Positions 1 through 8,221 of a DNA stretch of 64,000 bases are shown piece after piece. The stretch is from assembly GCF_900221005.1 (NCBI RefSeq), contig NZ_OBQI01000003.1, positions 1-64,000 on the forward strand, read 5' to 3'. Under the pieces are notes generated by a model, which had not been told where the DNA came from, ran no database searches, and worked only from the letters and a program-made list of their open reading frames with translations. Position 1 is the first letter of the stretch. Every line of letters begins with the position of its first letter. Made by a program: the position numbers and the translations under genes. The stretch is from Blastococcus aggregatus. Its GTDB lineage: Bacteria; Actinomycetota; Actinomycetes; Mycobacteriales; Geodermatophilaceae.

Positions 1-88
1 CGGTCTCATTCCGAACCCGGAAGCTAAGCCTTTCAGCGCCGATGGTACTGCCCTGGAGACGGGGTGGGAGAGTAGGACGCCGCCGGAC
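1..88 (+). rRNA. rrf: 5S ribosomal RNA, 3' part (5' end outside window)
   Basis: The first 88 bases match the actinobacterial 5S rRNA 3' portion: the conserved CCGAACCCGGAAGCTAAG loop followed by GCGCCGATGGTACTGC and the closing strand GTAGGACGCCGCC. The 5' strand of helix I and the rest of the rRNA operon lie upstream of the window. The 3' end is estimated from the pairing expected for helix I, so it is good to a few bases. A strong hairpin follows, as expected for the end of an rrn operon. Confidence 0.95.
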
Positions 89-97
89 AACCATTAC

Positions 98-146
98 CGA
101 ACGGGGGTCAGAGCCACGCGCTCTGGCCCTCGTTCGCGTTTTCCGT
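98..146 (+). terminator. Rho-independent terminator of the rRNA operon
   Basis: A 17-base arm starting CGAACGGGGGTCAGAGC pairs, with a few G-T pairs, to GCTCTGGCCCTCGTTCG across the loop CACGC. It is followed by CGTTTTCCGTT, a modest T-rich tail. It lies 10 bases after the 5S 3' end. Confidence 0.85.
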
Positions 147-201
147 TATTCAGCATTCGGCGGCTTGCGAGTGCGCCGCTATTCGATGAGGTACCCCGAA
201 C

Positions 202-2574
202 ATGACTTCTCCGCGACGCGGTTCTGACGGCCCGCGCGGCTCCGGCAGCGGACGCCCCGGCGCGGGCTCCGGCCGGCCCGGTGCGCGTGCCCAGCGCCCG
301 GCGGGCGCCTCCGGACGCCCCGGTGCCCCCCGCAACGTCGCCGGCGGTCGGGGGAGTGCACCGGACGGTGAGCGTCGATCCCGTCCGCAGAGCGACCGCG
401 ATGCCCGGTACTTCGCCGAGCGCGGTGAGAACTCGAGTCCCCGTCGCGGTTCCGACGACCGCGGCGGATCCGGCGGCCGACCCACCGGTCGTGCTCCTGC
501 CGGCGGCGGGCGCAGCGGCGGGTCGTCACGTGACGACCGGGGTGGCTACCAGGGCGATCGGCCCCAGCGGGACCGTGCCCAGGGTGGCGGTTACCAGGGT
601 GGCCGCGCCTCGGGTGGCGGTTACCAGGGTGGGCGCCCGTCGGGTGACCGCCCCCAGGGTGATCGGCCGCAGCGTGACCGTTCCCAGGGTGGGGGCAGCT
701 GGCAGGACCGCCGTCCCTCCGGCGACCGCCCCCAGGGTGGCGGTTACCAGGGTGACCGTCCGCAGCGTGACCGTCCGCAGGGTGGTGGCTACCAGGGTGG
801 CCGCCCCTCGGGCGACCGTCCGCAGCGTGACCGCCCGCAGGGTGGGGGCAGCTGGCAGGACCGTCGTCCCTCCGGTGACCGCCCCCAGGGTGGCGGCTAC
901 CAGGGCGGGCGCCCGTCCGGTGACCGTGACCGCCCCCAGGGGGATCGTCCGCAGCGTGACCGGCCTCAGGGCGGAAGCAGCTGGCAGGACCGTCGCCCCT
1001 CGGGTGACCGCCCGCAGGGTGACCGTTCACAGGGCTATCGCCCGCAGGGTGGCGGCGGTTGGCAGGACCGTCGCCCCGGCGGGGACCGACCGCAGAGCGG
1101 CAGCAGCTGGCAGGACCGCCGTCCCTCCGGTGACCGGCCCCAGGGCGACCGTCCGCAGCGCGACCGCCCGCAGGGTGGGGGCAGCTGGCAGGACCGCCGT
1201 CCCTCCGGTGACCGGCCCCAGGGTGATCGGCCGCAGCGTGACCGTCCCCAGGGTGGGGGCAGCTGGCAGGACCGTCGTCCCTCCGGTGACCGCCCCCAGG
1301 GTGGCGGTTACCAGGGTGACCGTCCGCAGCGTGACCGCCCGCAGGGTGGGGGCAGCTGGCAGGACCGTCGCCCCTCCGGCGACCGGCCCCAGGGCGACCG
1401 TCCGCAGCGTGACCGCCCCCAGGGCGGCAGCAGCTGGCAGGACCGTCGCCCCTCCGGAGACCGGCCCCAGCGCCCGAGCGCCGGCAGGTCTGACGCGGGA
1501 GGCGCGGGTAGCTGGCGTGACCGCCGCCCGTCGGACGACCGGCGCAGCACCCCCGACCGCGGCCCCCGTGTGGACGACCGGACCGATCGTCGTCCGCCGC
1601 TGCCGCCGGGCCCGGACCTCCCGGAGTGGGCGGACCCCCGCGAGCTCGACCCGGCGGTCCGCGCGGCGCTGAAGGGGCTCGACCCGCGCGGTGTCGACAA
1701 GGTCGCCGCGCACCTCGTCGCAGCGGGCACGCTCGTCGACGAGGAGCCGGAGCTCGCACTGGCCCACGCGCGGGCCGCACGTGATCGCGCCTCTCGTGTC
1801 GCCGTCGTCCGCGAAGCGGTCGGCGTCGCCGCCTACCACGCCGGTGACTACGCCGAAGCGGCGCGCGAGCTGCGCGCCTACCGGCGGATGAGCGGGGACC
1901 ACGGCTATCGCGCGGTCCTGGCGGACTGCGAGCGGGCGCTCGGCCGCCCCGAAGTCGCCCTGCGGCTCGTGGCCGAGGCCCTCACCGAGTCCCCGGACCA
2001 CGAGGAGATGGCCGAGCTGCGCCTCGTCGAGGCAGGAGCGCGCCGTGACCTCGGCGAGGACGCCGCCGCCAGGCTGGTGCTCGAGGCCGCCATGGGTGGG
2101 CGTCCGACTCCGGACTCGCTCACCGAGGGCGATGACGTCCGACTGCGCTTCGCCGCCGCCTACGCCGACCTGCTCCAAGCCCTCGGCGAGGAGGAGCTGG
2201 CCCAGCAGTGGCACGACGCCATCACCGCCGTGGATCCCGACGCGCTGGCGGACTCCGTCGAGTTCACCGACCTCATCGACGAGTTCGAGGACGACGAGCT
2301 CGGCGACGACGAGCCCGGCGACGAGGACGCGGCGTCGAGCGAGGTCGACCCGGAGGACGACGAGCTCGGCGACGCGGACACGCTCGAGGCCGCCATCGAG
2401 GCGGAGTTCGAGCAGTCCGACGCCGAGGGGCCGGTCGCCGAGGGTGCTGACTACCCGACCGCCGGCCGTTCGTTCCAGGACGAGGTCGAGGCCGAGGTCG
2501 CCGAGCTCCTCGGTGAGACCGGCGGCGACGCGGATGAGGACACCCCGGCCGAAGACGCGACGCCGGAGGCCTGA
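202..2574 (+). CDS. Low-complexity Arg/Gly/Gln-rich repeat protein with C-terminal helical (TPR-like) domain and acidic tail
   Basis: The 790-residue protein has three parts. Residues 1 to about 465 are disordered and basic, built from degenerate repeats of GDRPQ, QGGGYQ and GGGSWQDRRPSGDRPQ; WQDRRP occurs nine times. Residues about 466-685 are alanine-rich helices resembling tetratricopeptide repeats (segments such as LALAHARAARDRASR and YAEAARELRAYRR). Residues about 686-790 are a strongly acidic tail. A GAGGT ribosome binding site lies 10 bases before the ATG. The pattern resembles RGG-type RNA-binding tails. The position beside the rRNA operon may point to an RNA or ribosome link, but this is inference. 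No enzyme motif is visible. The repeat DNA (about 541-1475) also creates long shadow ORFs on the other frames. Confidence 0.85.
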   Translation: MTSPRRGSDGPRGSGSGRPGAGSGRPGARAQRPAGASGRPGAPRNVAGGRGSAPDGERRSRPQSDRDARYFAERGENSSPRRGSDDRGGSGGRPTGRAPAGGGRSGGSSRDDRGGYQGDRPQRDRAQGGGYQGGRASGGGYQGGRPSGDRPQGDRPQRDRSQGGGSWQDRRPSGDRPQGGGYQGDRPQRDRPQGGGYQGGRPSGDRPQRDRPQGGGSWQDRRPSGDRPQGGGYQGGRPSGDRDRPQGDRPQRDRPQGGSSWQDRRPSGDRPQGDRSQGYRPQGGGGWQDRRPGGDRPQSGSSWQDRRPSGDRPQGDRPQRDRPQGGGSWQDRRPSGDRPQGDRPQRDRPQGGGSWQDRRPSGDRPQGGGYQGDRPQRDRPQGGGSWQDRRPSGDRPQGDRPQRDRPQGGSSWQDRRPSGDRPQRPSAGRSDAGGAGSWRDRRPSDDRRSTPDRGPRVDDRTDRRPPLPPGPDLPEWADPRELDPAVRAALKGLDPRGVDKVAAHLVAAGTLVDEEPELALAHARAARDRASRVAVVREAVGVAAYHAGDYAEAARELRAYRRMSGDHGYRAVLADCERALGRPEVALRLVAEALTESPDHEEMAELRLVEAGARRDLGEDAAARLVLEAAMGGRPTPDSLTEGDDVRLRFAAAYADLLQALGEEELAQQWHDAITAVDPDALADSVEFTDLIDEFEDDELGDDEPGDEDAASSEVDPEDDELGDADTLEAAIEAEFEQSDAEGPVAEGADYPTAGRSFQDEVEAEVAELLGETGGDADEDTPAEDATPEA
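541..1475 (+). repeat. Degenerate coding repeat array (GDRPQ/WQDRRP units)
   Basis: Within the 202-2574 gene the DNA consists of repeated modules such as GGTGGGGGCAGCTGGCAGGA, interleaved with CAGGGTGGCGGTTACCAGGG and CGTCCGCAGCGTGACCG. Nine copies encode WQDRRP. Many modules are nearly identical at DNA level, including synonymous sites, which points to recent expansion by slippage or recombination. Confidence 0.9.
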
Positions 2575-2595
2575 CAGCACGAACCACCGACAACC

Positions 2596-2623
2596 GGGCG
2601 GCGGGTGTCCACACCCGCCGCCC
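2596..2623 (+). terminator. Perfect 12-bp hairpin, likely terminator without U-tract
   Basis: GGGCGGCGGGTG and CACCCGCCGCCC pair perfectly around the loop TCCA, 22 bases after the stop of the repeat protein gene. No T-run follows, which is usual for many high-GC actinobacterial terminators. It may separate this gene from the SSB-like gene at 2683. Confidence 0.6.
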
Positions 2624-2682
2624 GTGTCCACAGTCGGCGGGAAACCCTGTGCCAGGGCGGTGGCTCGCTCCAGGCTCTTCCC

Positions 2683-3042
2683 ATGAGCGTGGCTGTGATC
2701 GACCGGAACGACGTGGTGCTACGGGGCAGGCTGTCAGCGCCGGCAGAGGCCCGGACCCTGCCCAGCGGGGACACGCTGGTGAGCTTCCGGTTGGTGGTGC
2801 GCCGGCCGGAGCCGCGGTCCAGCGGTCAGTCGGTGGACGTGCTCAGCTGCATCACCTACGACAAGGGGCTCCAGCGCCGGATCGCGGCGTGGCAGCCGGG
2901 GGACGTCGTGGAGGTCGAGGGCGCTCTCCAGCGGCGCTTCTGGCGCACCGGGTCGGGCACCGCGTCGGTGTGCGAGGTCAACTGCCGCCGCGGCCGCAAG
3001 GTGCCCCGCACCGCGGGCTCGGCGGCCGAGCGCACGGCGTGA
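2683..3042 (+). CDS. Single-stranded DNA-binding protein-like OB-fold protein
   Basis: The 119-residue product has the SSB pattern: VVLRGRLSAPAEARTLPSGD, then LVSFRLVVRR, a V-D-V-L strand and W-QPGDVVEVEGALQRRFW, which corresponds to the GD-V-V-EG core of SSB OB folds. It is shorter than housekeeping SSB and ends in a basic tail (RRGRKVPRT). It lacks the acidic DDDIPF-type tip that recruits partner proteins. It is therefore more like an SsbB/YwpH-type paralogue than the essential Ssb. The ATG at 2683 fits the domain start; an upstream in-frame start at 2605 would run back over a hairpin. The gene converges on the DUF1015 gene with an 8-base gap. Confidence 0.8.
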   Translation: MSVAVIDRNDVVLRGRLSAPAEARTLPSGDTLVSFRLVVRRPEPRSSGQSVDVLSCITYDKGLQRRIAAWQPGDVVEVEGALQRRFWRTGSGTASVCEVNCRRGRKVPRTAGSAAERTA

Positions 3043-3050
3043 GCCGCCGG

Positions 3051-4382
3051 TCAGTCCGCCAGGGGACGCAGGACCAGACCGGTCCGGGGCTTGGGGACGA
3101 ACAGCGTGGACTTCCGTGGCATCCGGGCTCCCGCCCGTGCGACAGCGGCCACGTCGGCCGGCGACGGGGGGCGCAGCAGCAGGGCGACGCCGTCGCGCTC
3201 GGCTGCGGTCCGCAGGGCGTCCTCGACGGTGTGGGCGATGAGCACGCTCTCGGGCTCGTCGGTCCGCGACCACAGCCCCTCGATCAGACCCTTGTGCGCC
3301 AGCACCACGTCGAGTCCACGCCAGGCGGCGGGCGCCTCCGACGGCACCAGGTCGCGGACCGCCGGCGTCGGGTCGCTCAGCTGCAGCAGCCGGCCGCCGT
3401 CGCTCAGCAGGAAGCCGGACGCGGCGGGGTCGGCGAGCCAGGCGTCCACGGCAGCGGCGACGGGCGACGGGCCGTCGTGGACCGGTACGTCCTCGACGGT
3501 GAAGCCCCTCGCGGCGTCCCGGGCGGCGTCGTCGAGGCGGAGGTCGGGCAGCACGCGGTGGATGGCCGCGACGCGCAGCCCGCCCGGGCCCATCGGGGTC
3601 AGCAGTGCGAGGACGGCGTCGCATCCACGGCACCCCGGATCGGTGCGCTGGTGGGCGCGGGCGGCGGCGAACCGGTGGTGCCCGTCGGCGATCACCGCAC
3701 CCGTGCGTCCGAGCGCCGCGCCGATCCCGGTGACGAGCGCGGCATCGGTCACGCGCCACAGCCGGTGCCGGACGCCGTCGTCGTCAACGATCTGGAGCAC
3801 CGGCTCCGTACGACGGACGCGCTCGGTGAGGTCGGCGACCTCGGGGTCCGGATCGTGGGCGAGGACGATCGGCTCGAGGTCGGTGCGGGTCGCCGCCAGG
3901 AGCGCCCGGCGCCCCTCCACCGCCTCGGGGAAGGTGTCCTCGTGGGGGAGCACTGCGGTCGAGGCCGGGGAGGGCAGGACGACGGCGCCCAACCAGCCCA
4001 CGGTCGGGGCTCCGCCATCAGCGGGCCGCAGCTCGTAGACCCACAACGCTGGCACCGGGTCCCGGACGAGGACGTCCTCGTCCTGCCAGGCGGCCAGCGT
4101 GCGTGCCGCCTGCGCCGCCCAGGGCGGGGACCCGTCGGCGGCCCGCGGCGGCGCGGAGCCGTCAGCGGTGTCGGTCTCGGGCAGGATGAGGCGCACGATG
4201 TTGTGCGGATCGGCTCCGGCGAGCCGCTCCCGCCCGGCTGCGGTGACCAGGTCGTACGCCGGCGAGGTCACCCGGGCCAGGTGGGCGGCGTCCCGCACGC
4301 GGTAGGTCAGGGCCCGGAACGGCCGCACCTCGAGACCTGCCGCGGGATCGGACGGGCGGCGGTCCGGCGACGACGAGGGCAC
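3051..4382 (-). CDS. DUF1015 family protein
   Basis: A 443-residue protein with the DUF1015 hallmarks: an N-terminal VRPFRALTYRVRD segment, HNIVRLILPE near residue 65, and the signature ADGHHRFAAARAH in the middle. The family is widespread, and I know of no firmly assigned reaction; members sit near serine and cell-wall genes in some genomes. The start is uncertain. I chose GTG at 4382 because residues encoded upstream (to 4487) are basic low-complexity sequence and would leave no room for a promoter opposite the divergent HAD gene at 4490. Confidence 0.8.
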   Translation of the reverse strand: MPSSSPDRRPSDPAAGLEVRPFRALTYRVRDAAHLARVTSPAYDLVTAAGRERLAGADPHNIVRLILPETDTADGSAPPRAADGSPPWAAQAARTLAAWQDEDVLVRDPVPALWVYELRPADGGAPTVGWLGAVVLPSPASTAVLPHEDTFPEAVEGRRALLAATRTDLEPIVLAHDPDPEVADLTERVRRTEPVLQIVDDDGVRHRLWRVTDAALVTGIGAALGRTGAVIADGHHRFAAARAHQRTDPGCRGCDAVLALLTPMGPGGLRVAAIHRVLPDLRLDDAARDAARGFTVEDVPVHDGPSPVAAAVDAWLADPAASGFLLSDGGRLLQLSDPTPAVRDLVPSEAPAAWRGLDVVLAHKGLIEGLWSRTDEPESVLIAHTVEDALRTAAERDGVALLLRPPSPADVAAVARAGARMPRKSTLFVPKPRTGLVLRPLAD

Positions 4383-4489
4383 GACCAAATCGTAGGAGCG
4401 CCGTCGACCGGTGCCGTCGCGAGACCGGCGCGGAGGAGACGTGCGGCGCCGCGGATGCCGCGGTCCGCCACCACGGGAAGGACACACAC

Positions 4490-5614
4490 ATGACCGACAC
4501 CGGTGCCGGGAGGTCCGACGGAACCGAGCTGCCCTCGCTGGCCGGCGGGTCGCCCACCCCCTTGACCGAGGCGCACGACGTGGCCCTGCTGGACCTCGAC
4601 GGTGTCGTCTACGTCGGCCCGGACGCCGTGCCCGGCGTGCCCGAGGCGCTGCGGGGCGTCCGGGACGCCGGCATGCGGCTGGGCTTCGTCACCAACAACG
4701 CCGCCCGCACGCCCGAGGACGTGGCGGCACATCTGACCGAACTCGGCGTCGAGGCCACGGCAGCCGACGTGATCACCAGCTCGCAGGCGGCCGCGACCGT
4801 CGTCGCGGAACTCCTGGGGCCCGGCGCGCGCATCCTCGCCGTCGGCGGCCCCGGCGTCGCGACGGCCGCCCGCGCCGCCGGGCTGGTCGTCGTGGACCGG
4901 GCGGAGGACGAGCCGGACGCGGTCGTGCAGGGCTACGGCCGGGAGGTCGGCTGGGCCCAGCTCGCCGAGGCCGTCGTCGCGGTGCGCAACGGTGCCCGGC
5001 ACGTCGCCACGAACGCCGACGCCACGATTCCGTCCCCCCGAGGTCCGCTCCCGGGCAACGGGGCCATGGTCGGCGTGGTCAGCGCGGTCACCGGGCGGCC
5101 CCCGCTGATCACCGGCAAGCCCGATCCGGCGATGCACGCCGAGTGCGTGCGGCGCACCGGCGCCCAGCGTCCGCTCGTGGTCGGTGACCGGCTGGACACC
5201 GACATCGAGGGCGCCCGGCGGGCCGATGCGGCCAGCCTGCTCGTGCTGTCCGGGGTCACCGATGCGGCCACGCTGCTCGCCGCTGTCCCGGGGCACCGGC
5301 CCGACCACCTGTCCCGGGACGCGGCCGGCCTGCTGGCGGTCCACCCGCCGGTCCTCCGTGACGGGGCGGGGTGGCGGTGCGGGGACTGGGTGGTCCGGCC
5401 GGCCGAGGCCGACGGTCTCCTGCTGGTGCACGAGCCGGGCCGGCAGGCGCAGACGGACCACGCGGCACCCGGGAGCGACGGGCTCGACGGGTTGCGGGCG
5501 CTCTGCGTGGCCCACTGGGCCCGGCACCCCGACGACGGCGCCGACGCTCGCCTCCTCGGCGAGGGCACCTCGGCTCGCGAGGCCCTCAGCGAGTGGGGGC
5601 TCGCGACCGGCTGA
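4490..5614 (+). CDS. HAD superfamily (class IIA, NagD-like) phosphatase
   Basis: A 374-residue protein. Motif I is LLDLDGVVYVG (residues about 32-42), motif II is the TNN in GFVTNNAAR, the motif III lysine is in TGKPDPAM, and motif IV is VGDRLDTDIEGA. This is the class IIA cap arrangement of 4-nitrophenylphosphatase/NagD-type enzymes, so a cytoplasmic sugar- or nucleotide-phosphate phosphatase is expected. A C-terminal extension of about 90 residues (after the LLVLSGVTD segment) is longer than in minimal NagD proteins. The same position is held by Rv1692 in mycobacteria, where the family member is a glycerol-3-phosphate phosphatase. That makes phospholipid recycling a reasonable guess but not proven here. 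Confidence 0.88.
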   Translation: MTDTGAGRSDGTELPSLAGGSPTPLTEAHDVALLDLDGVVYVGPDAVPGVPEALRGVRDAGMRLGFVTNNAARTPEDVAAHLTELGVEATAADVITSSQAAATVVAELLGPGARILAVGGPGVATAARAAGLVVVDRAEDEPDAVVQGYGREVGWAQLAEAVVAVRNGARHVATNADATIPSPRGPLPGNGAMVGVVSAVTGRPPLITGKPDPAMHAECVRRTGAQRPLVVGDRLDTDIEGARRADAASLLVLSGVTDAATLLAAVPGHRPDHLSRDAAGLLAVHPPVLRDGAGWRCGDWVVRPAEADGLLLVHEPGRQAQTDHAAPGSDGLDGLRALCVAHWARHPDDGADARLLGEGTSAREALSEWGLATG

Positions 5615-5627
5615 CGCGGCCCGCGTG

Positions 5628-5966
5628 TCAGAGGAGCTTGCGGAGCCGGAGGAGGTCGCGCAGTCCCGCCTCGAGCTTCACCCGTCCCGTCGCCCACGCC
5701 GGACCGAACGAGAGCTCGCCAGCGGTCAGGGCCACGAGGTCGTCGCTGGTCATGGTGAGCCGGATGTCGGCCTTGGCCAGGTCGGGACCGTGCGGGACCA
5801 CGTGCACGTCGCGGACGGCGCCCGAGGCCAGCCGGCCCATGACCACCTGGTCGAGGTCGGTCAGCCGGCAGGACAGGCTGCGGTCCAGGCCGGCCGCGGC
5901 CGGGTTGGCCGCCAGGTCGTCGAGGATGCCGCGCAGGGCGGTGAGGCACTGATCCATCGTGGCCAC
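5628..5966 (-). CDS. SCP2-type sterol/lipid carrier domain protein
   Basis: 112 residues. The segments SLSCRLTDLDQVVMGRL, DIRLTMTSDDLVALTAGEL and GRVKLEAGLRDLLRLRKLL follow the SCP2 fold pattern: a beta sheet, then a helix and the G-x-(V/I)-K-x-x-G-D/L ending typical of SCP2-like small lipid-binding proteins. It is cytoplasmic, with no signal peptide. It converges on the HAD gene (13-base gap) and is divergent from the tlyA operon. The ligand cannot be read from sequence. Confidence 0.75.
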   Translation of the reverse strand: MATMDQCLTALRGILDDLAANPAAAGLDRSLSCRLTDLDQVVMGRLASGAVRDVHVVPHGPDLAKADIRLTMTSDDLVALTAGELSFGPAWATGRVKLEAGLRDLLRLRKLL

Positions 5967-6058
5967 GGGGGCGCATCTCCTGCCGACGTCGGGACGTACC
6001 GGGCGCCAGACGGTATCGCCTGCGCTCCGTCACGCCGTGCCCCGTCGTCGGTGACCGG

Positions 6059-6064
6059 TAACCT
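6059..6064 (+). promoter_or_regulatory. Possible -10 element for the 6154-9989 operon
   Basis: TAACCT fits the actinobacterial TANNNT -10 pattern. It is followed by about 80 bases of leader before the small gene at 6154. No good -35 hexamer is seen 16-18 bases upstream. Confidence 0.35.
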
Positions 6065-6153
6065 CGGCGGGGCACGGACCGGCAGCCCGCCGTCGTGCGG
6101 ACGTCGACTCCGACGGCCACCTCCCAGCACCTCACGCGCAGAAGGCGATGACG

Positions 6154-6387
6154 ATGACCGAGCCGAGCTCGCCGCGACCCCTGCCGGGTCCGCCGCGCCC
6201 GGTCGCGGGTCCGGCCGCGCCGTCCCCGTCGTCGAGCGGGCCGAAGCCGGCGTCCGCGGAGCAGCAGCGTCCGGCCCCCGACCGCTTCGCCGAGCTGGAG
6301 CAGCGCCCCGTGGCCGAGCACGTCGCGGTCTTCGAGGCCGAGCACGGCCGGCTCCAGCGCGAGCTCGGCACGATCGACCAGCTCTGA
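6154..6387 (+). CDS. Small Pro-rich protein, positional counterpart of Rv1693
   Basis: 77 residues: a proline/serine-rich N-terminal half, then a charged helical end (DRFAELEQRPVAEHVAVFEA ... HGRLQRELGTIDQL). Its place directly before tlyA matches a small conserved gene in mycobacteria. Two ATGs compete. AGAAGG at 6140-6145 lies only 2 bases before the ATG at 6148 but 8 bases before the ATG at 6154, so 6154 is preferred. Its TGA overlaps the tlyA ATG by one base (TGATG), which suggests translational coupling. Function unknown. Confidence 0.72.
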   Translation: MTEPSSPRPLPGPPRPVAGPAAPSPSSSGPKPASAEQQRPAPDRFAELEQRPVAEHVAVFEAEHGRLQRELGTIDQL

Positions 6388-7181
6388 TGGCCCGTCGCCG
6401 ACTCGATGCCGAGCTCGTGCGCCGGGGCCTGGCGCGGTCCCGCGAGCACGCGGTCGCGCTGATCGCCGAGGGCCGGGTCGCCGTCTCCGGTCGGGCCGCG
6501 ACCAAGCCCGCCACGGGCGTGGACGCCGGTGACCCGGTGGTGGTCCGCACGGATCCCGACCAGCCCAGCTGGGTCTCCCGCGGCGCGCGCAAGCTGCTCG
6601 GCGCCCTGGAGGCGTTCCCGGTGGCGATCGAGGGTCGTCGCGCGCTGGACGCCGGCGCCTCCACCGGCGGCTTCACCCAGGTGCTGCTGAGCCGGGGCGC
6701 CGCCGAGGTTGTGGCCGTCGACGTCGGCTACGGCGAGCTGGCCTGGCCGCTGCGCACCGACGACCGGGTGCACGTCCTCGAGCGCACCAACGTCCGCACC
6801 CTGACCGCCGAGGGGATCGGCGGCGCCGTCGACCTGGTCGTCGCCGACCTGTCGTTCATCTCGCTGCGCCTGGTCCTCCCGGCGCTCACCGGGTGCGCCG
6901 CCGCGGAGGCCGATCTGCTGCCGATGGTGAAGCCCCAGTTCGAGGTCGGCCGGGAGCGGCTCGGCGCCGGTGGCGTCGTCCGGGATCCCGAGCACCGGGT
7001 GCAGTCCGTCCTGGGGGTGGCCACCGCCGCGGCGGTCCTCGGCTGGGGAACCGCCGGCGTGGTCGCCAGTCCGCTGCCCGGCCCGGCCGGCAACGTGGAG
7101 TTCTTCCTGTGGTTGCGCCGCGATGCGGGACCGGTTCAAGAGCACGACATCCGTCGAGCAGTCCAGGAGGGACCGCAGTGA
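6387..7181 (+). CDS. tlyA: 16S/23S rRNA 2'-O-methyltransferase TlyA
   Basis: 264 residues. The N-terminal S4 RNA-binding domain (RRRLDAELVRRGLARSREHA, residues 3-60) is followed by an FtsJ-type SAM methyltransferase domain with SRGARKLLGALEAF, motif I LDAGASTGGFTQVLL, VVAVDVGYGELAW, and the conserved VVADLSFIS and MVKPQFEVGRERL segments. TlyA methylates C1409 of 16S and C1920 of 23S rRNA; loss gives capreomycin resistance in mycobacteria. Length fits the mycobacterial enzyme (268). It overlaps the genes on both sides and is the second gene of the operon. Confidence 0.95.
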   Translation: MARRRLDAELVRRGLARSREHAVALIAEGRVAVSGRAATKPATGVDAGDPVVVRTDPDQPSWVSRGARKLLGALEAFPVAIEGRRALDAGASTGGFTQVLLSRGAAEVVAVDVGYGELAWPLRTDDRVHVLERTNVRTLTAEGIGGAVDLVVADLSFISLRLVLPALTGCAAAEADLLPMVKPQFEVGRERLGAGGVVRDPEHRVQSVLGVATAAAVLGWGTAGVVASPLPGPAGNVEFFLWLRRDAGPVQEHDIRRAVQEGPQ

Positions 7182-8221
7182 GTCCGACCAGCGAGGGCAG
7201 GACTTCCCTGCAGCCACGGCGCGTGCTGCTGACCGTGCACACCGGCCGGCGGGACATCGTGGCCCTGGCCCGTAGCTCCGCCGCGCGGCTGCAGGAGAGC
7301 GGCATCGTCGTGCGCCTGCTCGACGACGAGGCCAAGGAGCTGGACATCACCGGCGCCGAGGTGGTGCCGGCGGACGCCGAGGCCGCCCGCGACACCGAGA
7401 TCGTGATGGTCTTCGGCGGCGACGGCACCTTCCTGCGCGCCGCCGAGCTGGCTCGCTTCACCGACGCCGCTCTCATGGGCGTGAACCTGGGCCGGGTCGG
7501 CTTCCTCGCCGAGACCGAGCCCGAGGCGGTCGAGGAGACCCTGCAGGCCATCGAGCGGTGCGAGTACTCCGTGGAGGAGCGACTGGCCATCGAGGTCGAC
7601 GTCGTCGACGTCGACGGCACGGTCGTCGGCGGCACCTGGGCACTCAACGAGGTGTCGATCGAGAAGGCCGAGCGCTCCCGCGTGCTCGACGTGGTCATCC
7701 TCATCGACGGCCGGCCGCTGACCAGCTTCGGCTGCGACGGCGTGCTCTGCGCAACCCCGACCGGGTCGACCGCCTACGCCTTCTCCGCCGGCGGCCCCGT
7801 GGTCTGGCCCGACGTCGAGGCGCTGCTGCTCGTCCCGACCAACGCCCACGCGCTCTTCGCCCGCCCGCTGGTCACCTCGCCGAACTCGGTGCTCACCGTC
7901 TCGGTCCCCGCCGACGGCAACCGGGCACGCGTCTCGGCGGACGGACGCCGGATGGTCAGCGTCCCCGACGGCGGCCGCGTCGACGTCCGGAAGGCGTCCC
8001 GGCCCGTGCGGATCGCGCGCGTGCACGCATCGACCTTCGGCGACCGGCTGGTCGCCAAGTTCGGCCTGCCCGTGCGCGGCTTCCGCGACGCCCGGCACGC
8101 CGGTCCCGGCCACGAGCTGACCACCAGCCGGAACGTCTTCGACCGCGAGGTCGTCGACGGGAACGGCGACGTCGTGGCCGGAGGGGAGGCGGCCGGTGGC
8201 GGCACGCGCGACGACGGCTGA
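7178..8221 (+). CDS. nadK: NAD kinase
   Basis: 347 residues. It carries the family signature GGDGTFLRAAE near residue 82, NLGRVGFLAE, the conserved WALNEVSIEK, and the glycine-rich CATPTGSTAYAFSAGGP motif of the ATP/polyphosphate NAD kinase fold. It makes NADP from NAD in the cytoplasm. The GTG start is set by AGGAGG at 7165-7170, 7 bases upstream, and by the 4-base GTGA overlap with tlyA. Residues near the C-terminus (after position 320) are variable. Confidence 0.96.
   Translation: MSPTSEGRTSLQPRRVLLTVHTGRRDIVALARSSAARLQESGIVVRLLDDEAKELDITGAEVVPADAEAARDTEIVMVFGGDGTFLRAAELARFTDAALMGVNLGRVGFLAETEPEAVEETLQAIERCEYSVEERLAIEVDVVDVDGTVVGGTWALNEVSIEKAERSRVLDVVILIDGRPLTSFGCDGVLCATPTGSTAYAFSAGGPVVWPDVEALLLVPTNAHALFARPLVTSPNSVLTVSVPADGNRARVSADGRRMVSVPDGGRVDVRKASRPVRIARVHASTFGDRLVAKFGLPVRGFRDARHAGPGHELTTSRNVFDREVVDGNGDVVAGGEAAGGGTRDDG

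Noticed and set aside
541..1475. Repeat array considered as CRISPR
   Set aside because: The repeats are degenerate, adjacent and in frame, without unique spacers; no cas genes are present.
179..1780. 533-codon open frame antisense to the repeat protein
   Set aside because: It mirrors the GDRPQ/WQDRRP repeats and has no start signals or family motifs.
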